Below, piece after piece: positions 45,241 through 58,114 of a stretch of DNA of 64,000 nt; within the stretch, counting starts at the first letter, position 1, and each line of letters starts with the position of its first letter. Both the position numbers and the translations under genes were made by a program. Location of the stretch: the NCBI GenBank assembly GCA_037349315.1, contig JBAIAC010000007.1:8742001-8806000 (forward strand). The letters run 5' to 3'. Origin of the DNA: Chelydra serpentina (taxonomy: Eukaryota > Chordata > Testudines > Chelydridae). The notes beneath the pieces were generated by a model. That model did no database searches, had not been told where the DNA came from, and saw nothing but the letters and a program-made list of their open reading frames with translations.

Positions 45241-46479
45241 CCTGCCTTCTCTCCTGTCTGGGAGGGAACCTGTTTCCCCGTTTGATCACAGACAGTAAAG
45301 CATAATATCATGAAGTATCCATATATCCCCATTTAGTGTTAATACAGACATTTCACAATGATATTAATCACTAATGTGTTATTAGCTTCCAGAAAAGACC
45401 TCACTCTATACATTTTATAATATTATATACAATCAGTTGAATCAATTGCTTATCACTTGAGGCTGAGACCTCCCCTATCTTTATAGACTAGTAAACCTTT
45501 GCAATGGATTCATCTGAGGGTCCTTAAAGTAAAATTTATTCAAGCTGTGAGGAAGGCAACATGGTATCTAGTGGTGAAGGAAGTTCCATAGTCTTTCTTC
45601 CCCCTTCATTGTCTTTGCCCTTTGCCGAAAGATCGGGCTGGTCAGAGAAACAAATACACATTTCTTTGTCTAAGGCAGACCTATACAAACTCCTCCTGAC
45701 ATGCTTGGTTCAAACACACTTTCGTCATAATACTAGTATACATCCATGACATTCAAGAATATTAATGATCAGTGAGTTATTAGTTTTCAAAAATGATACT
45801 TTGACAGTTTTCATGAGGCATACCTTGTACAAAGATTATTACAGTTGTGTGAAGGGTGTGAATACAGGGGAGCTCAGTGTCAACACAGCTCATTTTAAAC
45901 TCTTCTTGTTTCAACTTGATCCATGCTTACAAATATTTTTATTAGTCATCCCTTGTAAAGACACTCAACTAAATATTTAGCCTAAATAAGATTATGGAAA
46001 TGTTTTTAAATCAGGAAAATGTCATTAGCAGTAATTATTTCACATACCACTTCAATTAGTATTATGGTACGCTGCTACATGGCTAATTTAAGAATGAAAC
46101 CCAAAAAAACTCTTCTTTCAAAAACATCTTTATCTGCTATTGTGATACATAACATGAGCTTCAGTTGTTATCCATACTACATCCACATATAGAAACTGAT
46201 AACTCTAAGCTAATAAATATTTACTGACAAACTTTAATACCACAGGGGCATCCAAATTTGGTCCAACTGCAGGACACATTGAACCTACTTTTAATAAGTG
46301 TAGACTGCAGCTTACCCTTATTTTACAAGGAATATGCAGCTCCCAAATACTATAGGTCCCAGCATACTTCGTGCTCCATCTTGATCCAATGGGAAAGGGT
46401 AGGCCGCTGGGATCAAGATGGCGGACTCTATGCATTACTGGGCCTGTAGTTTCCAAAGGCCTCACTTCCTTATTAAAAC
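45241..46479. other. Unassigned DNA
   Basis: No gene. The 126-codon minus frame at 46205-46585 partly overlaps a palindromic repeat and shows no family motif. Confidence 0.4.
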
Positions 46480-46562
46480 AACAGCAATGAAATTCTGGTT
46501 CTGTTGAAGTCAATGGCAAAACATCCACTGACTTCTGGGTTGAAATCTTGGCCCTGCTGAAG
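46480..46562. repeat. Short palindromic MITE
   Basis: The left arm 'gaaattctggttctgttgaa' with 'gtcaatgg' is mirrored by 'ccactgacttctgggttgaa' and 'atcttgg'. It is an imperfect hairpin of a family common in turtles. Confidence 0.5.
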
Positions 46563-49526
46563 TGCCAAAGATGGCATTGTTCCATCTATAATCATATGCC
46601 TTGCCACATCCATGGTTTAACAGAAAATTGCTTCTTCAGTGACCTCCTTGGGAAGTACGAAAAAAATGAATTTCCATCTACACAGAAAGTCTTTTAAGAA
46701 AAACAGTATGCAAGGAATAGAGTCTCTGAGGATCACAGCAGGATAGGAGGCCAAACATCTTTGTCCTACATTACCAGGCTTTCAGACTGCATAAACAGTA
46801 GGTGAAATGGATTTAGAAAAATACATTTTCTATATTTGGCTCCAGAATGAAAGAATATGAAAGAAGACTCAGAGGAAAGAACATAAATTGCACACTGTGT
46901 TGTAAGCACTTCTAGGTTTGTGCAAAAAACTTTCACATTTGTTTTGTGACTTGTTTTAAGCCAAATCTGTAAGTGGTTTAGTTAATTTTTACTTTAATTG
47001 AAAAAGAAATTATTGTGAAACTCAAAAAGAGGTGGATATTTTGTGAACATCTAAAACTATCATGAAATTTCATTTCATTTTTGACCATAAAAGGAAGTAT
47101 GATAGCGGTCATATTTCACTAATGGAGGTTTTGGGGGATTTAAACCAGAGGAGGTGATTGTGCTTTGGGAAAGAGAAAGAAAGAGTGTTAAAAATATTTA
47201 TTCGTGAATAAACAATTAGTGCATTCTACAGTTCAGGCTGAGTTTCAACTTCCATTCTAAGCCACCTTCATAATTTCTTTTGACCTGGTATTTTCCAAAG
47301 TGTCTCAAACTCAGGGTAAATGCTTTTAGAAATTTTGAACAAATTCTCAATTTTCAATTATTGTAACTATGCATGAAAGAAAAATACACACTATCCTATT
47401 CATTCTACCCTGAAAATGTGCAGATAAACAACAGTTGAATGCAGAAACATCAAACAATTATTTTGTAGCTCTCATTGAGATGTAAGGTTATGCCAAGTAT
47501 AAAAACCACTTCAATATAATGAGCATGTAATGGAGAAATTTTGTGCACCTAACATAGAATTTTACTATATATTTTTTCTTTGTTATCTAAAAAACTTGAA
47601 CATCTCAGAAAGACAAGGGCAATTTAAAAAAATGAGGCAATCTTGTACAGGAAGCCTGAGTTAAGTACATCTGTGTTGAAGAATTGTTAAGCTAAAGAGT
47701 TCCAAATCAGGAAACTGTGTGTGTCACAAACTGAACAGCTTGTATCTTTTTTCTTTGTTTTTTTTCTATTTTTTAAAAAATTCTAAAGCTAATGTGATAT
47801 CAAGGCTGAGAAACCAACCACTCCAAAGTCAGAATATTCAGAGTTAAAACAGAATGATTAACCTTTACTCTGCCCCCTTGTTCATATACCTTAAAGTATG
47901 ATCTTTCTTTATATCAGTGCATATAATATTTAAATTTTAATTCCCATAAAGCTATGACAATTTACACTAGCTGAGGGTCTTCTCCTAAAAATATAATAAA
48001 CACAGGCAACAGATAAAAATTCCGAAAGCACCTACGTGACTCAGGAGCCTAGGTGCTTTGAAAATTATACCCAATATTTTACACAACCTCACATATTGTA
48101 CATATAGGCTGAGATTTTCAAAGGTGCTAGGGGATATGGATGCCTTATATAGCTTTTCAAATTTCAACTATGTTCTATATGCCACACTATGCTATTGTGT
48201 AAAACTGACTCTGCCTTGAATCCACTAATATGGCAATTTAGAAGATGAGGAATTTGATATTTAAGGAATGTCAGCAATGGTCCTATTGTGTTTATGCCTG
48301 CACTGCTTCACCATCATTTCTGATTAGAACATCAAAGTCTGTTAGAAAGCTCATGATGATGGTAATTTCAGTACACTTCTTTGCTGGGTTCTGTGGCCTG
48401 ATTCCTGTCCTAATCCACAAAATGTTTACTCCTGGGCACAAAGCTTATGATAGTAAGCACAGCACCCAGTAATATTTGTACGATTGTGACCTATGTAAAT
48501 AAAAAAGAAAATATAGTGTCCCGTCCAGTAGACTATGCTACCTCCTTTCCTCCCCAACTGAGTTACTCCAGATTTACACCATGTGAGACTGCAATTTAAC
48601 ACTGTGCACCTTCCCTGTATGGATGAAAATAGCCCTATTTAGCAACTTCTGCGTCATTGTTTTAGCAGTTCATGAAGAAGCTCTGTTTCCATAATATCCA
48701 AGACAATAAACAAAGAGAAAGTCTAAGTCACTCTGACATTTTGATTGTAATAACATTAAAACAATTAAAAAGTCATACCACTGCACAGCTTTGTGTCATA
48801 TTGACAAAATGAAATGCCTTTATCCAATATACATTTTGTTAGAACAGAAGTATGTGTTTTACAAACAAAGAAAAGAATAAATATCTGTCACTGAGATAAA
48901 GAGTACAGCACTATGTTTATTCCCTTTGATTTTATAGTCACATAGTGATATATTTAAGCAAACATCCCATTTGTTGCTCTCTCATCTGGCTGACAATGGA
49001 TTGTGAGATGAGAATGCATAACTTCTTCACGTTCCATTATTTCCTATAATCTTCAAAGGGGAGGGCAGCTATTAGAGCATTTCTAAAAACTTAAATAGAT
49101 TGCAATGTTTCTTCACCAATGTGTCTGTGTATCAATAATAGACTGACTTTTGCCAGCCTTGCAAGTGGCTGTTGAAAATAATAACAACAACCTGACTAAT
49201 TAGTCTGCTTCAAATCTGTTTGACTCTAAATCCTGTACATTCAATTCCATGTGTTTGAGTGGGTGTTCACAAATTACACAGCTTCCATTTAGGACTCAAT
49301 CCTGTTCCTTTCAAAGCCCTTTATGAAAAACCATCTTTTACAATACTGCAAATATTTAAACAAGAAAAACAGTAAAAGAGTTGTATAGGAAGCATTTTAA
49401 TAAAAATATTGATGACATTAAACTATATTAATAACTTTCTGGATTGTCCTACTTTCTTATGTGGTAGTCTATAGCTAGCTATTTCCCAAGGCATTCTAGT
49501 TGGTAGGGTCCCAATTTTTCTCATTA
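46563..49526. other. Unassigned AT-rich DNA with degraded MITEs
   Basis: Positions about 46915-47120 hold degraded AT-rich MITE text ('ggtttgtgcaaaaaac'). Positions 48015-48140 hold two pieces of a 'ttttcaaaggtgctagg'-type palindromic MITE. About 3 kb otherwise shows no gene, RNA or clear repeat. Confidence 0.4.
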
Positions 49527-49658
49527 AGGCCCCTGGTTCAGCAAGCACTTTAGCACATGCTTAACTTTAAGATCATGTGTAGGCCTACTGGAGTCAATAG
49601 GATTACTCGGGCACTTAAAGTTAAGCATGTGCTTAAATGCTTTGCTGAATTAGGGCCT
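49527..49658. mobile_element. Fold-back MITE with long inverted ends
   Basis: The left arm 'aggcccctggttcagcaagc' with 'acatgcttaacttta' is mirrored by 'taaagttaagcatgtgctta' and 'ttgctgaattagggcct'. The arms are about 45 bp each. A diverged relative lies at 51.5 kb. The superfamily is not certain. Confidence 0.65.
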
Positions 49659-49670
49659 AAAACAACTGGG

Positions 49671-49885
49671 GGATAGGTCCATCAATGGCTATTAGCTAGG
49701 ATGGACAGGGATGGTGTCCCTAGCCTCTGTTTGCCAGAAGCTGGGAACGGGCGAGGTGGGATGGATCACTTGATGATTACCTGTTCTGTTCATTGTCTCT
49801 GGGGCACCTGGCATTGGCCACTGTTGGAGGACAGGATACTGGGCTAGATGGACCTTTGGTCTGACCCAGTATGGCCGTTCTTATG
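49671..49885 (+). mobile_element. CR1 LINE 3'-end fragment
   Basis: It contains 'atggtgtccctagcctctgt', 'ggcattggccactgttggag' and ends 'gacccagtatggccgttctt', the same tail as 3599-3820 in the opposite orientation. Coding sequence is absent. Confidence 0.8.
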
Positions 49886-50992
49886 GTAAAAGAAACAATT
49901 CAGCCAATAGGTCATTTTGAAACTTTTCTACTTGTACTGGGATCCAATCTGAACCTTAGAAAATCTGTTCTCGGTTAAATTCAGCATTGGCAAAAATATG
50001 CTACAGTATCTGTGATATTACAAGCCTCCTAAAATTGTAATCCAGATAGATACCCTTTTAACGCAGCATAAGTGATGCATCTCTGTTATGATCCCTGATA
50101 AATATTAAAGAAGTTCTGTTGGCAAAAAGAGAATTTATTAGTTTTGAAATCCTGACTAATGCAACACAAAATCATCTCTAATTCTGCATCATAAAATCCA
50201 ATCTAAGGCTAAACGCAGCTGCTCATCTTCCAAGAGGAGATAGCTGAGTAATCTCGACGTGCCCACTGCCTTCTGTGGTGATGATGAAGAGAGCACGCTT
50301 GCCCTTACCTTAGAGGGCCACAGGGGATGAGGAGCTAAGCGGCACCAGCCGCATGAGCCCTCACAAGGTCCCATCACATGCTGCCAGGCAATCTTCATTT
50401 CACTTTTAATCAAGATCAGCATGCTGCAGCATATGCTCTAGCTAGCTCCGGGGCTTGACACCTCCCCCCACTCTCACACACACCCTAGTAGACCACAGTC
50501 CAACAAGGATATAGTGCTGGGATGGAAGCCTGGCCAGGTTTTTCCCTGAGGGCACTGTGCTTTGCAGAGTGTGCAGGAGAGAGAAATGGTTCCCTAATCA
50601 CTTGCTCCCCTGCTACATTCTTCTTCCTCATCTTCTTCTAGGCCATTTGATTGTGTGTCCTTTCTTGCATGACCTATCTTCACCCATGTTTCATTATTTA
50701 GGAATCAGACCCTTTAGCACTTTCAATAATTTCATATACAACACTCATGCCAGCAACCAAAAGCTTTTTCTGTGCTTCTTTTCCTCATTTTCAGCTTCCC
50801 CCCCCCTTTTTTTTTTTAAGTTTAAGTGCTAATATGGAAAGTTCATGTCTGATTGAATTTAACACTGCATTTCCTTTGGCAAAGGTGGACTGTAAATTCA
50901 GGCAGAAAATGTCTACATTAATGAGAGAGTCATAATAGTAACTAGAAGGAAGCTGGAAATAACAGCATCACCATTGCTATCTATGCTTCAGT
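49886..50992. other. Unassigned DNA
   Basis: No gene or confident repeat; a short poly-T and C run occurs near 50800-50818. Confidence 0.4.
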
Positions 50993-51226
50993 AAAAAGGG
51001 GATGTCTAGTGGTCAAGTGGCTAGGGTACTGGTGACCTCTGAATCAGGAGATCTCAGTTCTAGTCCCAACCCTGCCACTGACCTACTTGAATGGCCTTGG
51101 GAATGTCACTTACTTTCTCTACACCTCAATTTTCCCATCTATAAAAACAGTGCTAGTAGTATCTACCTGCCTTTGTAAAACTGCTTAGAAATCTATGGAC
51201 AAAAATATACTATTATTATTATTATT
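50993..51226 (+). mobile_element. MIR-like tRNA-derived SINE
   Basis: The head (about 51005-51070) has A-box-like 'gtggctagggtactggtgac' and B-box-like 'agttctagtccc'. The body contains 'ggaatgtcacttactttctc' and 'ctcaattttcccatct', the usual core of MIR-type SINEs. It ends in a short (tta)n run (51211-51225). Confidence 0.7.
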
Positions 51227-51475
51227 CGAGGGGTGGGGGGAGAACAACAACAAAACAATGGGAAATCTGTGAGAATATCTTTAATATATAAAGGAGTGAC
51301 AATTTATTCCCATGTCATTCTAACATTCCGTGGGGGAAAAAAATCTCTGTGTTGTATGTATATAGAAATGGATGGTGGGATTTTTCACTTACATGAGTTA
51401 GCAGTACAAGTTCCATTGACTTTCAATTGATAGTATTCGCCTAATTCACTTGGCTGATCCCACCCATACACCAAA
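51227..51475. other. Unassigned DNA
   Basis: No gene or recognised repeat. Confidence 0.4.
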
Positions 51476-51715
51476 GTGTTTCCTTCATTATGGCATCAAT
51501 CCAGGACATGCTTCACTTTAAGCAACATTGAGGTCAATGGAGCTATTCTTGTGCTTAAACTGAAGCACATGATTAAGGCCCTAATTCAGGAAAGCATTCC
51601 ATTCAGGAAATCTAGTGAGTATGTGGTTAAGTGCTTTTTTGAATGGGAATGGATGTAAGAATGTGCATAAGTGCTTTCCTGAATCAGGGCCTAAGTGCTT
51701 TTACCGGATCAGGAC
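51476..51715. repeat. Diverged fold-back MITE
   Basis: It has 'atgcttcactttaagcaaca', 'gattaaggccctaattcagg' and 'gctttcctgaatcagggcct', related to 49527-49658. The arrangement suggests two partial copies side by side. Confidence 0.5.
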
Positions 51716-53929
51716 CAATCTTTCTGCCTTTTAGTCAATGAAGCAAATTGTATAGCACATTTCTGTGAAATGATCGGCAAGTGAACAGGCTTGATTTGAA
51801 TTCTATAGCCACTTAACTGAATGTTTTAAATGATTTGCTTGTAATACTTGGTATGTTTCTGCTATACTCAATGATTACAATGAACCTTGTGAAAGCACTG
51901 AAATTCAAGTTTTAAAAGGCAGTTATTTTATATGCATTATACACACATATACATGTTTATAGGCAGGGCTGGTAGCAATGCATATTTTTAGGGTTGCCTC
52001 ACACTTCCCATCATGAGACCCCATTTTCAATTGCTTATAACTGCCAAACTTTACCCCTGTGGGCTGAAAATATCCATGCCAGGTGTCTCCCTCAGGCTGA
52101 ATTTTTTGTTGGAAAATTGCAGGCAAAATGATTCAGCCGTTTTCAAGAACAAAGTTAAGGGGAAAGTTCACTGTTTTGGCCACATTAGAAAATTGTGGCA
52201 ACCTTTTCCTAGAAAAGCTCAAGCGCTCCCATGCTTTGCACCAGGAACTTGACATTCAACAGTGGGGGTGACCTTTGTGTCGGGGATGAGTCTTTTCCAG
52301 TATCTGTGAAAATCTGCCCAAATCTGGCCAGGTTATAAACCCTTGAAAAAAATGCAAGTCAGACATATTCTGTAGAGACTTCTTAGATTTTAGCGGCTAC
52401 ATTTCCCAAGATTCTATCCGCAATGAGCTCGCTCCAGCCCAAGGCTGAACGGTCCTTTCCTTGCAATTGCAGCTCTCGCCTGCTATGAGCTGTTCTGAGT
52501 CTGGGCCCTAGAACTGGAAGGAGGAAGCCTGTCTGTTCTGTGCACTCAATGACCCTGCTAGGCCTATATAACGTGGAGGAAGAAGCTGACTGATTCAAAT
52601 GTAGGGAGGAGAAGAGCCAACCTGGGGAAGCAAAGGGACTAGATTGGGACAAGGCGCCTGGGGGGTTGGAGCCTGTGATTAGAAGTTGGCAGAGCAGGGG
52701 AGAGGAAAGATGGGACTCGGAGTTTGGATGGGAAGAGACCAGAACTGGCTGAGCAAAGAGATTGGGACAAGCAATCAGGGTGGGACATTGAGATTGGACA
52801 ATGTGCCAGTGGAAGGAGATTGTGACTGGGAGCCAGTGGAGATGAGAAACATACGTGGTGGGAGGGCTGGAGGCCAGGGTTGTGGAGAGAGATGAATGAG
52901 GAGCTGGGGGCAGGGGAGAGGGGAAACTGGGACTGGCTAGGCAAGGAGACTGGGATGTGGATGAGAAGTCTGGGGAGAAGGGACTGGGAGCATTCCACCT
53001 CCCTCCACTGCTGCTCTACACAGAGGATGACAACTTACTACTGCTGTTACTCAGTTAGCTCATGTGGTTGTCATGGATCTAAAGGTTCCAACCCCACTAA
53101 GGAGCCATGTTGGTGTCATTGTAATGCCACATGATGGAATTTACTTTTTCAAATTGCTTTCTTAAAAACGTAGGCAATTGCGCACAAAACGTATGTTAAA
53201 GGAACATTTTTAATGTTGCCAAGTCAAGCACTGAAAAATTGGAAAATGCTAGAATTAAGGCTGCCATCATGGCCCTGGTTTTACACACATATAGGAAGAC
53301 ACAGTCCCTGTTCTAAAGAGCTTACGATCCAAAAACACAATGAAGAGATAAAGAGCTGGGGAAAGAGATGTGAGCACAATAAGCATGATCAGGGTGCTTG
53401 AGCACACATGGTTTTGTCCGTTCCAGTTTTATTCGTTTGGGCTTTTACTTTTTTAGGGGGAGAAATGCACTGGGGTATGTGGAGCTGAAAAAGGACATTC
53501 TGAATTCAAAAATCACATGGCGCTGTAGCCATTTAAAAGTAGTCGTCTTTTTTTGCTCAGAAACTGAGCATCTTTCACTGAGAAGCAGCAAACCTGGAAC
53601 CTCAAGATGCTATTTGTACAGAGCTGTTTTTCAGAACAGGAAAATAATTTACATTTTTAAAATGGCATCACAGAGCCTTCAGGCAATGAGAGCCGTCTCG
53701 ACGAGAAGTGATGCCACTTGTGACATCGGCATCATGGAAGAACATGTATAACCTATTTCCATCTTATTTTAATACCGGTTAAACATCAGCAGCAGGACTG
53801 GTCCATAATTCCATTTTAATTTTCACAAAACATTTCCAAAGACATGAAAAAAAATGGTTGTTCTGTTCAAAAATGTGCTGGATTTTTTTTTAGGCTTTTC
53901 AACAACATCTGAAATGAAAAAAAACAGAA
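51716..53929. other. Unassigned DNA with a purine-rich block
   Basis: Positions 52600-53000 are strongly purine-rich with recurring words such as 'gagattgggacaag', 'gactgggag' and 'aactgg', a degenerate tandem-like array. The complementary strand gives a Ser/Pro/Leu-rich frame (52998-52639) that is compositional. No gene is supported in this 2.2 kb. Confidence 0.4.
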
Positions 53930-53937
53930 GTGCTTAT

Positions 53938-54436
53938 TGTTGGCGTCCGTTAGTCTCGAGAGACGATGGATATGCGCCCATGGGGAATGTTTAGTTGATG
54001 GTTGTGCAGCGTCTGTTATGGCTGTGGAGCCCCACACGAGAGTGGCAGTAACTGTTGCTTCCCGTGTTGTGTCGACGCTGTGAAGCGAAGCTGGAGTGTC
54101 CTCTCCAGGGCGCAAGCCAGGGCAGGGTGATATGGAGGAACAGCTGTTGCCCATGCAGCAGAACCCCCCTCTCCACACAACTGATGGATCCAAGGGAAAG
54201 ACAATGTCGATACAACTTGGCACCAGTGGCGTCGCAGGAGTTGCCGGAATGACGTTGAGGACAATGTCAGACCGTCATCGGGACTCCAACACCGGATTTG
54301 GTTTCAGGGTTGACTCCCTTAGCCTTTCCCATGAGTGGGTATTGCCACAAGGCAGCGGAGGTTTTAAATCAGAGTTTTCCTTCTCTTAGGTGGGCTGCCT
54401 TGCAAGGCTGACGAGCCCCACCTACCCAAATAAGAC
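53938..54436. mobile_element. Unidentified CpG-rich insert with possible 8-bp flanking repeat
   Basis: A 0.5-kb block that is clearly richer in GC and CpG than its surroundings. The octamer gtgcttat occurs on both sides (53930-53937, 54437-54444). It begins 'tgttggcgtccgttagtctc' and ends 'cacctacccaaataagac'. No inverted ends, tRNA boxes or protein motif were recognised; frames of 97 and 118 codons on opposite strands have no known resemblance. It may be a SINE-like or other mobile repeat. Confidence 0.4.
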
Positions 54437-54444
54437 GTGCTTAT

Positions 54445-55328
54445 ATTGGTTATATTAAAAATATCATTATGGTTTGGGGATTTTTTTTTACTTTTCTTTC
54501 ATTGTTCACGTGTTTAAAAGTGAGAGAAAATACACAAACACAATACTGGGTTACTAAATACTCTCTATTTCCTCTTTTAAATAAAGAATACTGATACTAT
54601 TTCCTAAAATACTCAAATATTAGTGGGTTACACTCACATCAGCTAGCAATGGATGCCCTGCCCCCAACATGGTCCCTGCACAAAGCAATGCAAGGAGGAA
54701 GATAAAGATAAATATTGCTGGCTCTATATCGAGTGTGGACTTCCCCAGGCTATGAGTATATGGGGGGCTAGGGCTAGATTCCATCAGATCCATGGCACTT
54801 GGACTGAAGACATGAGAAAAACGTGCAAACGTTGAGGACCCCCGATATGGGCTGTGGTGTGGCCATTAAATGCAATAGGATTCTTCACATTTTACAGTGT
54901 ATAGCATCTTCTATCCAAAGAACTTTAAGTTTTTTTTTTAAACATTAAATACGCTGTTATTGCATGACAACAATGTGATTAACTTGCAATGCTACTATAC
55001 TGCACAGTTCCCGCCCATTGGACAGGAACTTTATTTCCTACTGTCAAACTCATTAGTAATTTTCAGATGTTTAAGCCTCTCCAGACATACAAAGGTGTCC
55101 CTTTTTTCTGCAGTTCTGACATTTAACAAGGACAAAATCTGGGCAGGGAAATACCTTGTTTTAAATGAAAGGTCAGCATTTCCTTAGGGCAGGAGTGCTC
55201 CAATTTTTTTCATATTGTAGCTTGTTTCTTAAATCCTGCTCTCTGGGACCTCACTTCTCCTCCCAATCCCAATCTTATACATTTGGGAACTAGAGTACTT
55301 TGTTGCAGAAAAAATTAGCTCATTATTA
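54445..55328. other. Unassigned DNA
   Basis: No gene or recognised repeat. Confidence 0.4.
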
Positions 55329-55500
55329 CATAAGAACGTCCATACTGGGTCAGACCAATGGTCCATCTAGGACAGTATCCCGTCTTCTGACAGTGGCCAA
55401 TGCCAGGTGCTTCAGAAGGAACGAACAGAACAGGTAATCATGAAGTGATCCATCCTCCGTCGCCCATTCCCAGCTTCTGGCAAACAGAAGCTAAGGACAC
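55329..55500 (-). mobile_element. CR1 LINE 3'-end fragment
   Basis: It starts 'cataagaacgtccatactgg' and includes 'gacagtggccaatgccaggt' and 'cccattcccagcttctggc', the same CR1 tail as at 3.6 kb and 49.7 kb. Confidence 0.8.
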
Positions 55501-55824
55501 TTCAAAACATGGTTTTAAAGGAGACAAGATGAAAATATCGGTTTGCAAACTGAAATGCATATCTAACGTATACAAAGTAGAAGCCTGCTGACAACGTGTC
55601 ATAAATAGGGCCCTACCAAATTCACAGCTATGAAAAACGCATCACGGACCGTGAAATCTGGTCTCCCCCCGCATGAAACCTGGTCTTTCTTGTTCTTTTA
55701 CCCTATATTATACAGATTTCACTGGGGAGACCAGCGTTTCTCAAATTGGGGGTCCGGACTAAAAAGGGAGTTGCACGGGGGTCGCAAGATTATTTTGGGG
55801 GGGTCACGGTATTGCCACTCTTAC

Positions 55825-56165
55825 GTTTGCGCTGCCTTCAGAGCTGGGCGGCTGGAGAGTGGCGGTGGCTGGCAGAGGTGTTCAGCTCTGAAGGCAGCAC
55901 CTCACCAGCAGCAGCACAGAAGTAAGGGTGGCAATACCAGACCATGCCACCCTTACTTTTGCACTGCTACCTTCAGAGCTGGGCGGCTGGAGAGTGGCGG
56001 TGGCTGGCAGAGGTGTTCAGCTCTGAAGGCAGCACCTCACCAGCAGCAGCACAGAAGTAAGGGTGGCAATACCAGACCACGCCACCCTTACTTTTGCACT
56101 GCTACCTTCAGAGCTGGGCGGCTGGAGAGTGGCAGCTGCTGCCTGAGGGCCCAGGTCTGCAGGCA
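55825..56165. repeat. 135-bp tandem repeat, about 2.5 copies
   Basis: The marker 'cttcagagctgggcggctgg' starts at 55836, 55971 and 56106, exactly 135 bp apart. Each unit also contains an inverted 'agctctgaaggcagc', so each can form a hairpin with the marker. The first and second intervals are nearly identical, which suggests recent duplication. Confidence 0.9.
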
Positions 56166-56220
56166 GCAGAGCAGAAGTAAGGTTAGCAGTACTGCAACAC
56201 CCACTACAATAACCCTGTGA

Positions 56221-56253
56221 CCCCCCCCCCCCCCACACACACACACACACACA
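56221..56253. repeat. C-run followed by (CA)n
   Basis: Fourteen C residues followed by a CA run, inside the hAT-type element. Confidence 0.95.
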
Positions 56254-56402
56254 CTCCTTTTTGCATCAGGACCCCTACAATTACAACACTGTGACATTTC
56301 AGATTTAAATAGATGAAATCTTGAAATTCGTTATTTTTAAATTCCTATGACCTTGAAATTGACCAAAATGGACTGTGAATTTGGTAGGGCCCTAGTCACA
56401 TA

Positions 56403-58114
56403 CATTCCATTGTAAGGCCCCAAAGCAGCTATAAGCTCTATGTGGACATATCTTTGCACTCATGCAGGGTCCTACTTATTTTGTTGGGGCTCTGCAGAGG
56501 GTCCACCCACACAGAGCTCCCTGCAGGATCGAGGTTTCAATCATTCAGTTTACTATTTGATTTACTGAAGTGATCTGCAACTAAACTTGTACATTAAAGA
56601 TCCATGGCTAAATGGTCTGGTGGGGGTACCACAGGATTTGTTTATATACGTTACCTAATATAACACACTAGGTCTTTTGTGGTCTCGATGGGTAATTAAA
56701 ACCCTTGCTTACTGAGAAAGAGAGATTTTCTGGGTATACCGGGAAAATGTGAGCACCGCCCCCACATCATGAGGGGACGGATATTTCAGGTGCTCAGTTG
56801 CATAATCTGAAAGTAGGCAGAAGCACTGCCTAGGGGTTCCCCCATACACACTTGGCCATCTTTTTTTAAAAATCTATGACTGAGTAATTTTCAGTCATTT
56901 TAGATAACATTGTACACTAACTGCTAAATACCATTCCTTTACTCTTTCTTCTCCTAAACTCTGCCCCCTCTCCCTAAAGACCATAAATCCATTTAAATGA
57001 ATCAACCCAATAACAACAGAACTAAAGCATATATAAACCTGCTCTAGATATAACTTCACAAGAATTCCACTAACATGTCCCAAAGAGGCTGTTTTATAGT
57101 GTACAGCTGTTTGCATTAGAGGCACATATGTTTTTGCTACAAACTAACTGCCTGAATATTTTTAAAACCTGCCACCATTTCAGAACACAAGCAAAACAAA
57201 AGAGAACACACCCACAGTTCTTCTGTCAAGAAAATCCATTGTATCCTCGCCAGTCCTTACGGATTGAATACTCATGAAAGAGTGATTCTTTTATTTCAAT
57301 TCTTCTGACTTCTAGGAGTAACTCTACTGCTGTTTAATTTGGGCTACTTATTCTTTTACAGTCTGACTCTTCCCTCAACAGCTAGAGGAGAATTTCATAT
57401 AAAATATGTTTAGAGAACACTAAGGCTGCAACGTTGAGAATGGCCCTGAAACCATTCTTCTGTCTGAAAATGTTTTACCTGCTATTGCTACAGGTAACAG
57501 CTAAGATCACTATAATTGCAAAGCACTAGAGAAAAAAAACAGCTCTGGTTTTTCAGCTTGTCTACACTTCATAGCACTTTGCATCTACTTCAGTGATTCT
57601 CCACCTTTTCCATACCAGAAATTCCCGGAGACTCTAGATGGGATCCAGCTTCGGCCTAACTCCCATTTAGCAACACTAGACGGCCAGCAGGTGATTGCAA
57701 GGAGGTCATGACCTGTCAAGTTGAAAATCTCTTGTCCGGTCAGTTTGATATTTACATATAAAACTATATTTTTTCCCTGAATAGAGTCAGTTACCCTGAT
57801 GTTTATATGGGTCGTTCACCGACAGGGGAGAGAACAATGTCTAAACAATAAAAAAATATGGTTGGGAAACAACAAGGTTGGCAGGAGATTCAGGGGCACG
57901 GTTAGCACTGGGAACTATATTGTGGTTTGTTTTTGCTAAACTGATTGGGATTCAAGTTGATGATGGGTAAAAATTTCAAAAGTATGTGAGTTAAGATGCT
58001 AAGTCTAATTTTCAAAAGTGACTTAGGGATGCCAAACACTATATTTAATTGAAAGTCAATGGCACTTAGGCTCCTAAGTAACCTAGCCACTTGTGAAAAT
58101 ATAGTTTCCCCAAG
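56403..58114. other. Unassigned DNA with a short palindromic MITE
   Basis: Positions 57968-58105 hold 'ttttcaaaagtgacttaggg' and 'gtcaatggcacttaggctcc' with inverted symmetry, a common small MITE. Text at 57595-57700 resembles a hAT end (cagtgattctccacc). No gene was found. Confidence 0.4.

Larger units (their letters stand above)
55606..56394. mobile_element. hAT-type non-autonomous element with a tandem array
   Basis: The ends are 20-bp inverted repeats, TAGGGCCCTACCAAATTCAC at the left and its exact reverse complement at 56375-56394. Flanking octamers gtcataaa (55598-55605) and gtcacata (56395-56402) match at 6 of 8 positions. These features fit hAT. The interior holds a 135-bp tandem array and a C-run with a CA microsatellite. 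A 196-codon frame from 55630 crosses the array and has a repeated peptide as a consequence; it lacks any transposase motif. Confidence 0.8.

Noticed and set aside
55825..56165. Possible CRISPR array
   Set aside because: The units are contiguous 135-bp tandem copies without unique spacers, in a vertebrate-type sequence.
55630..56220. 196-codon frame with a repeated peptide
   Set aside because: The peptide repeat follows from the 135-bp tandem DNA repeat (a multiple of three). It has no transposase or other domain.
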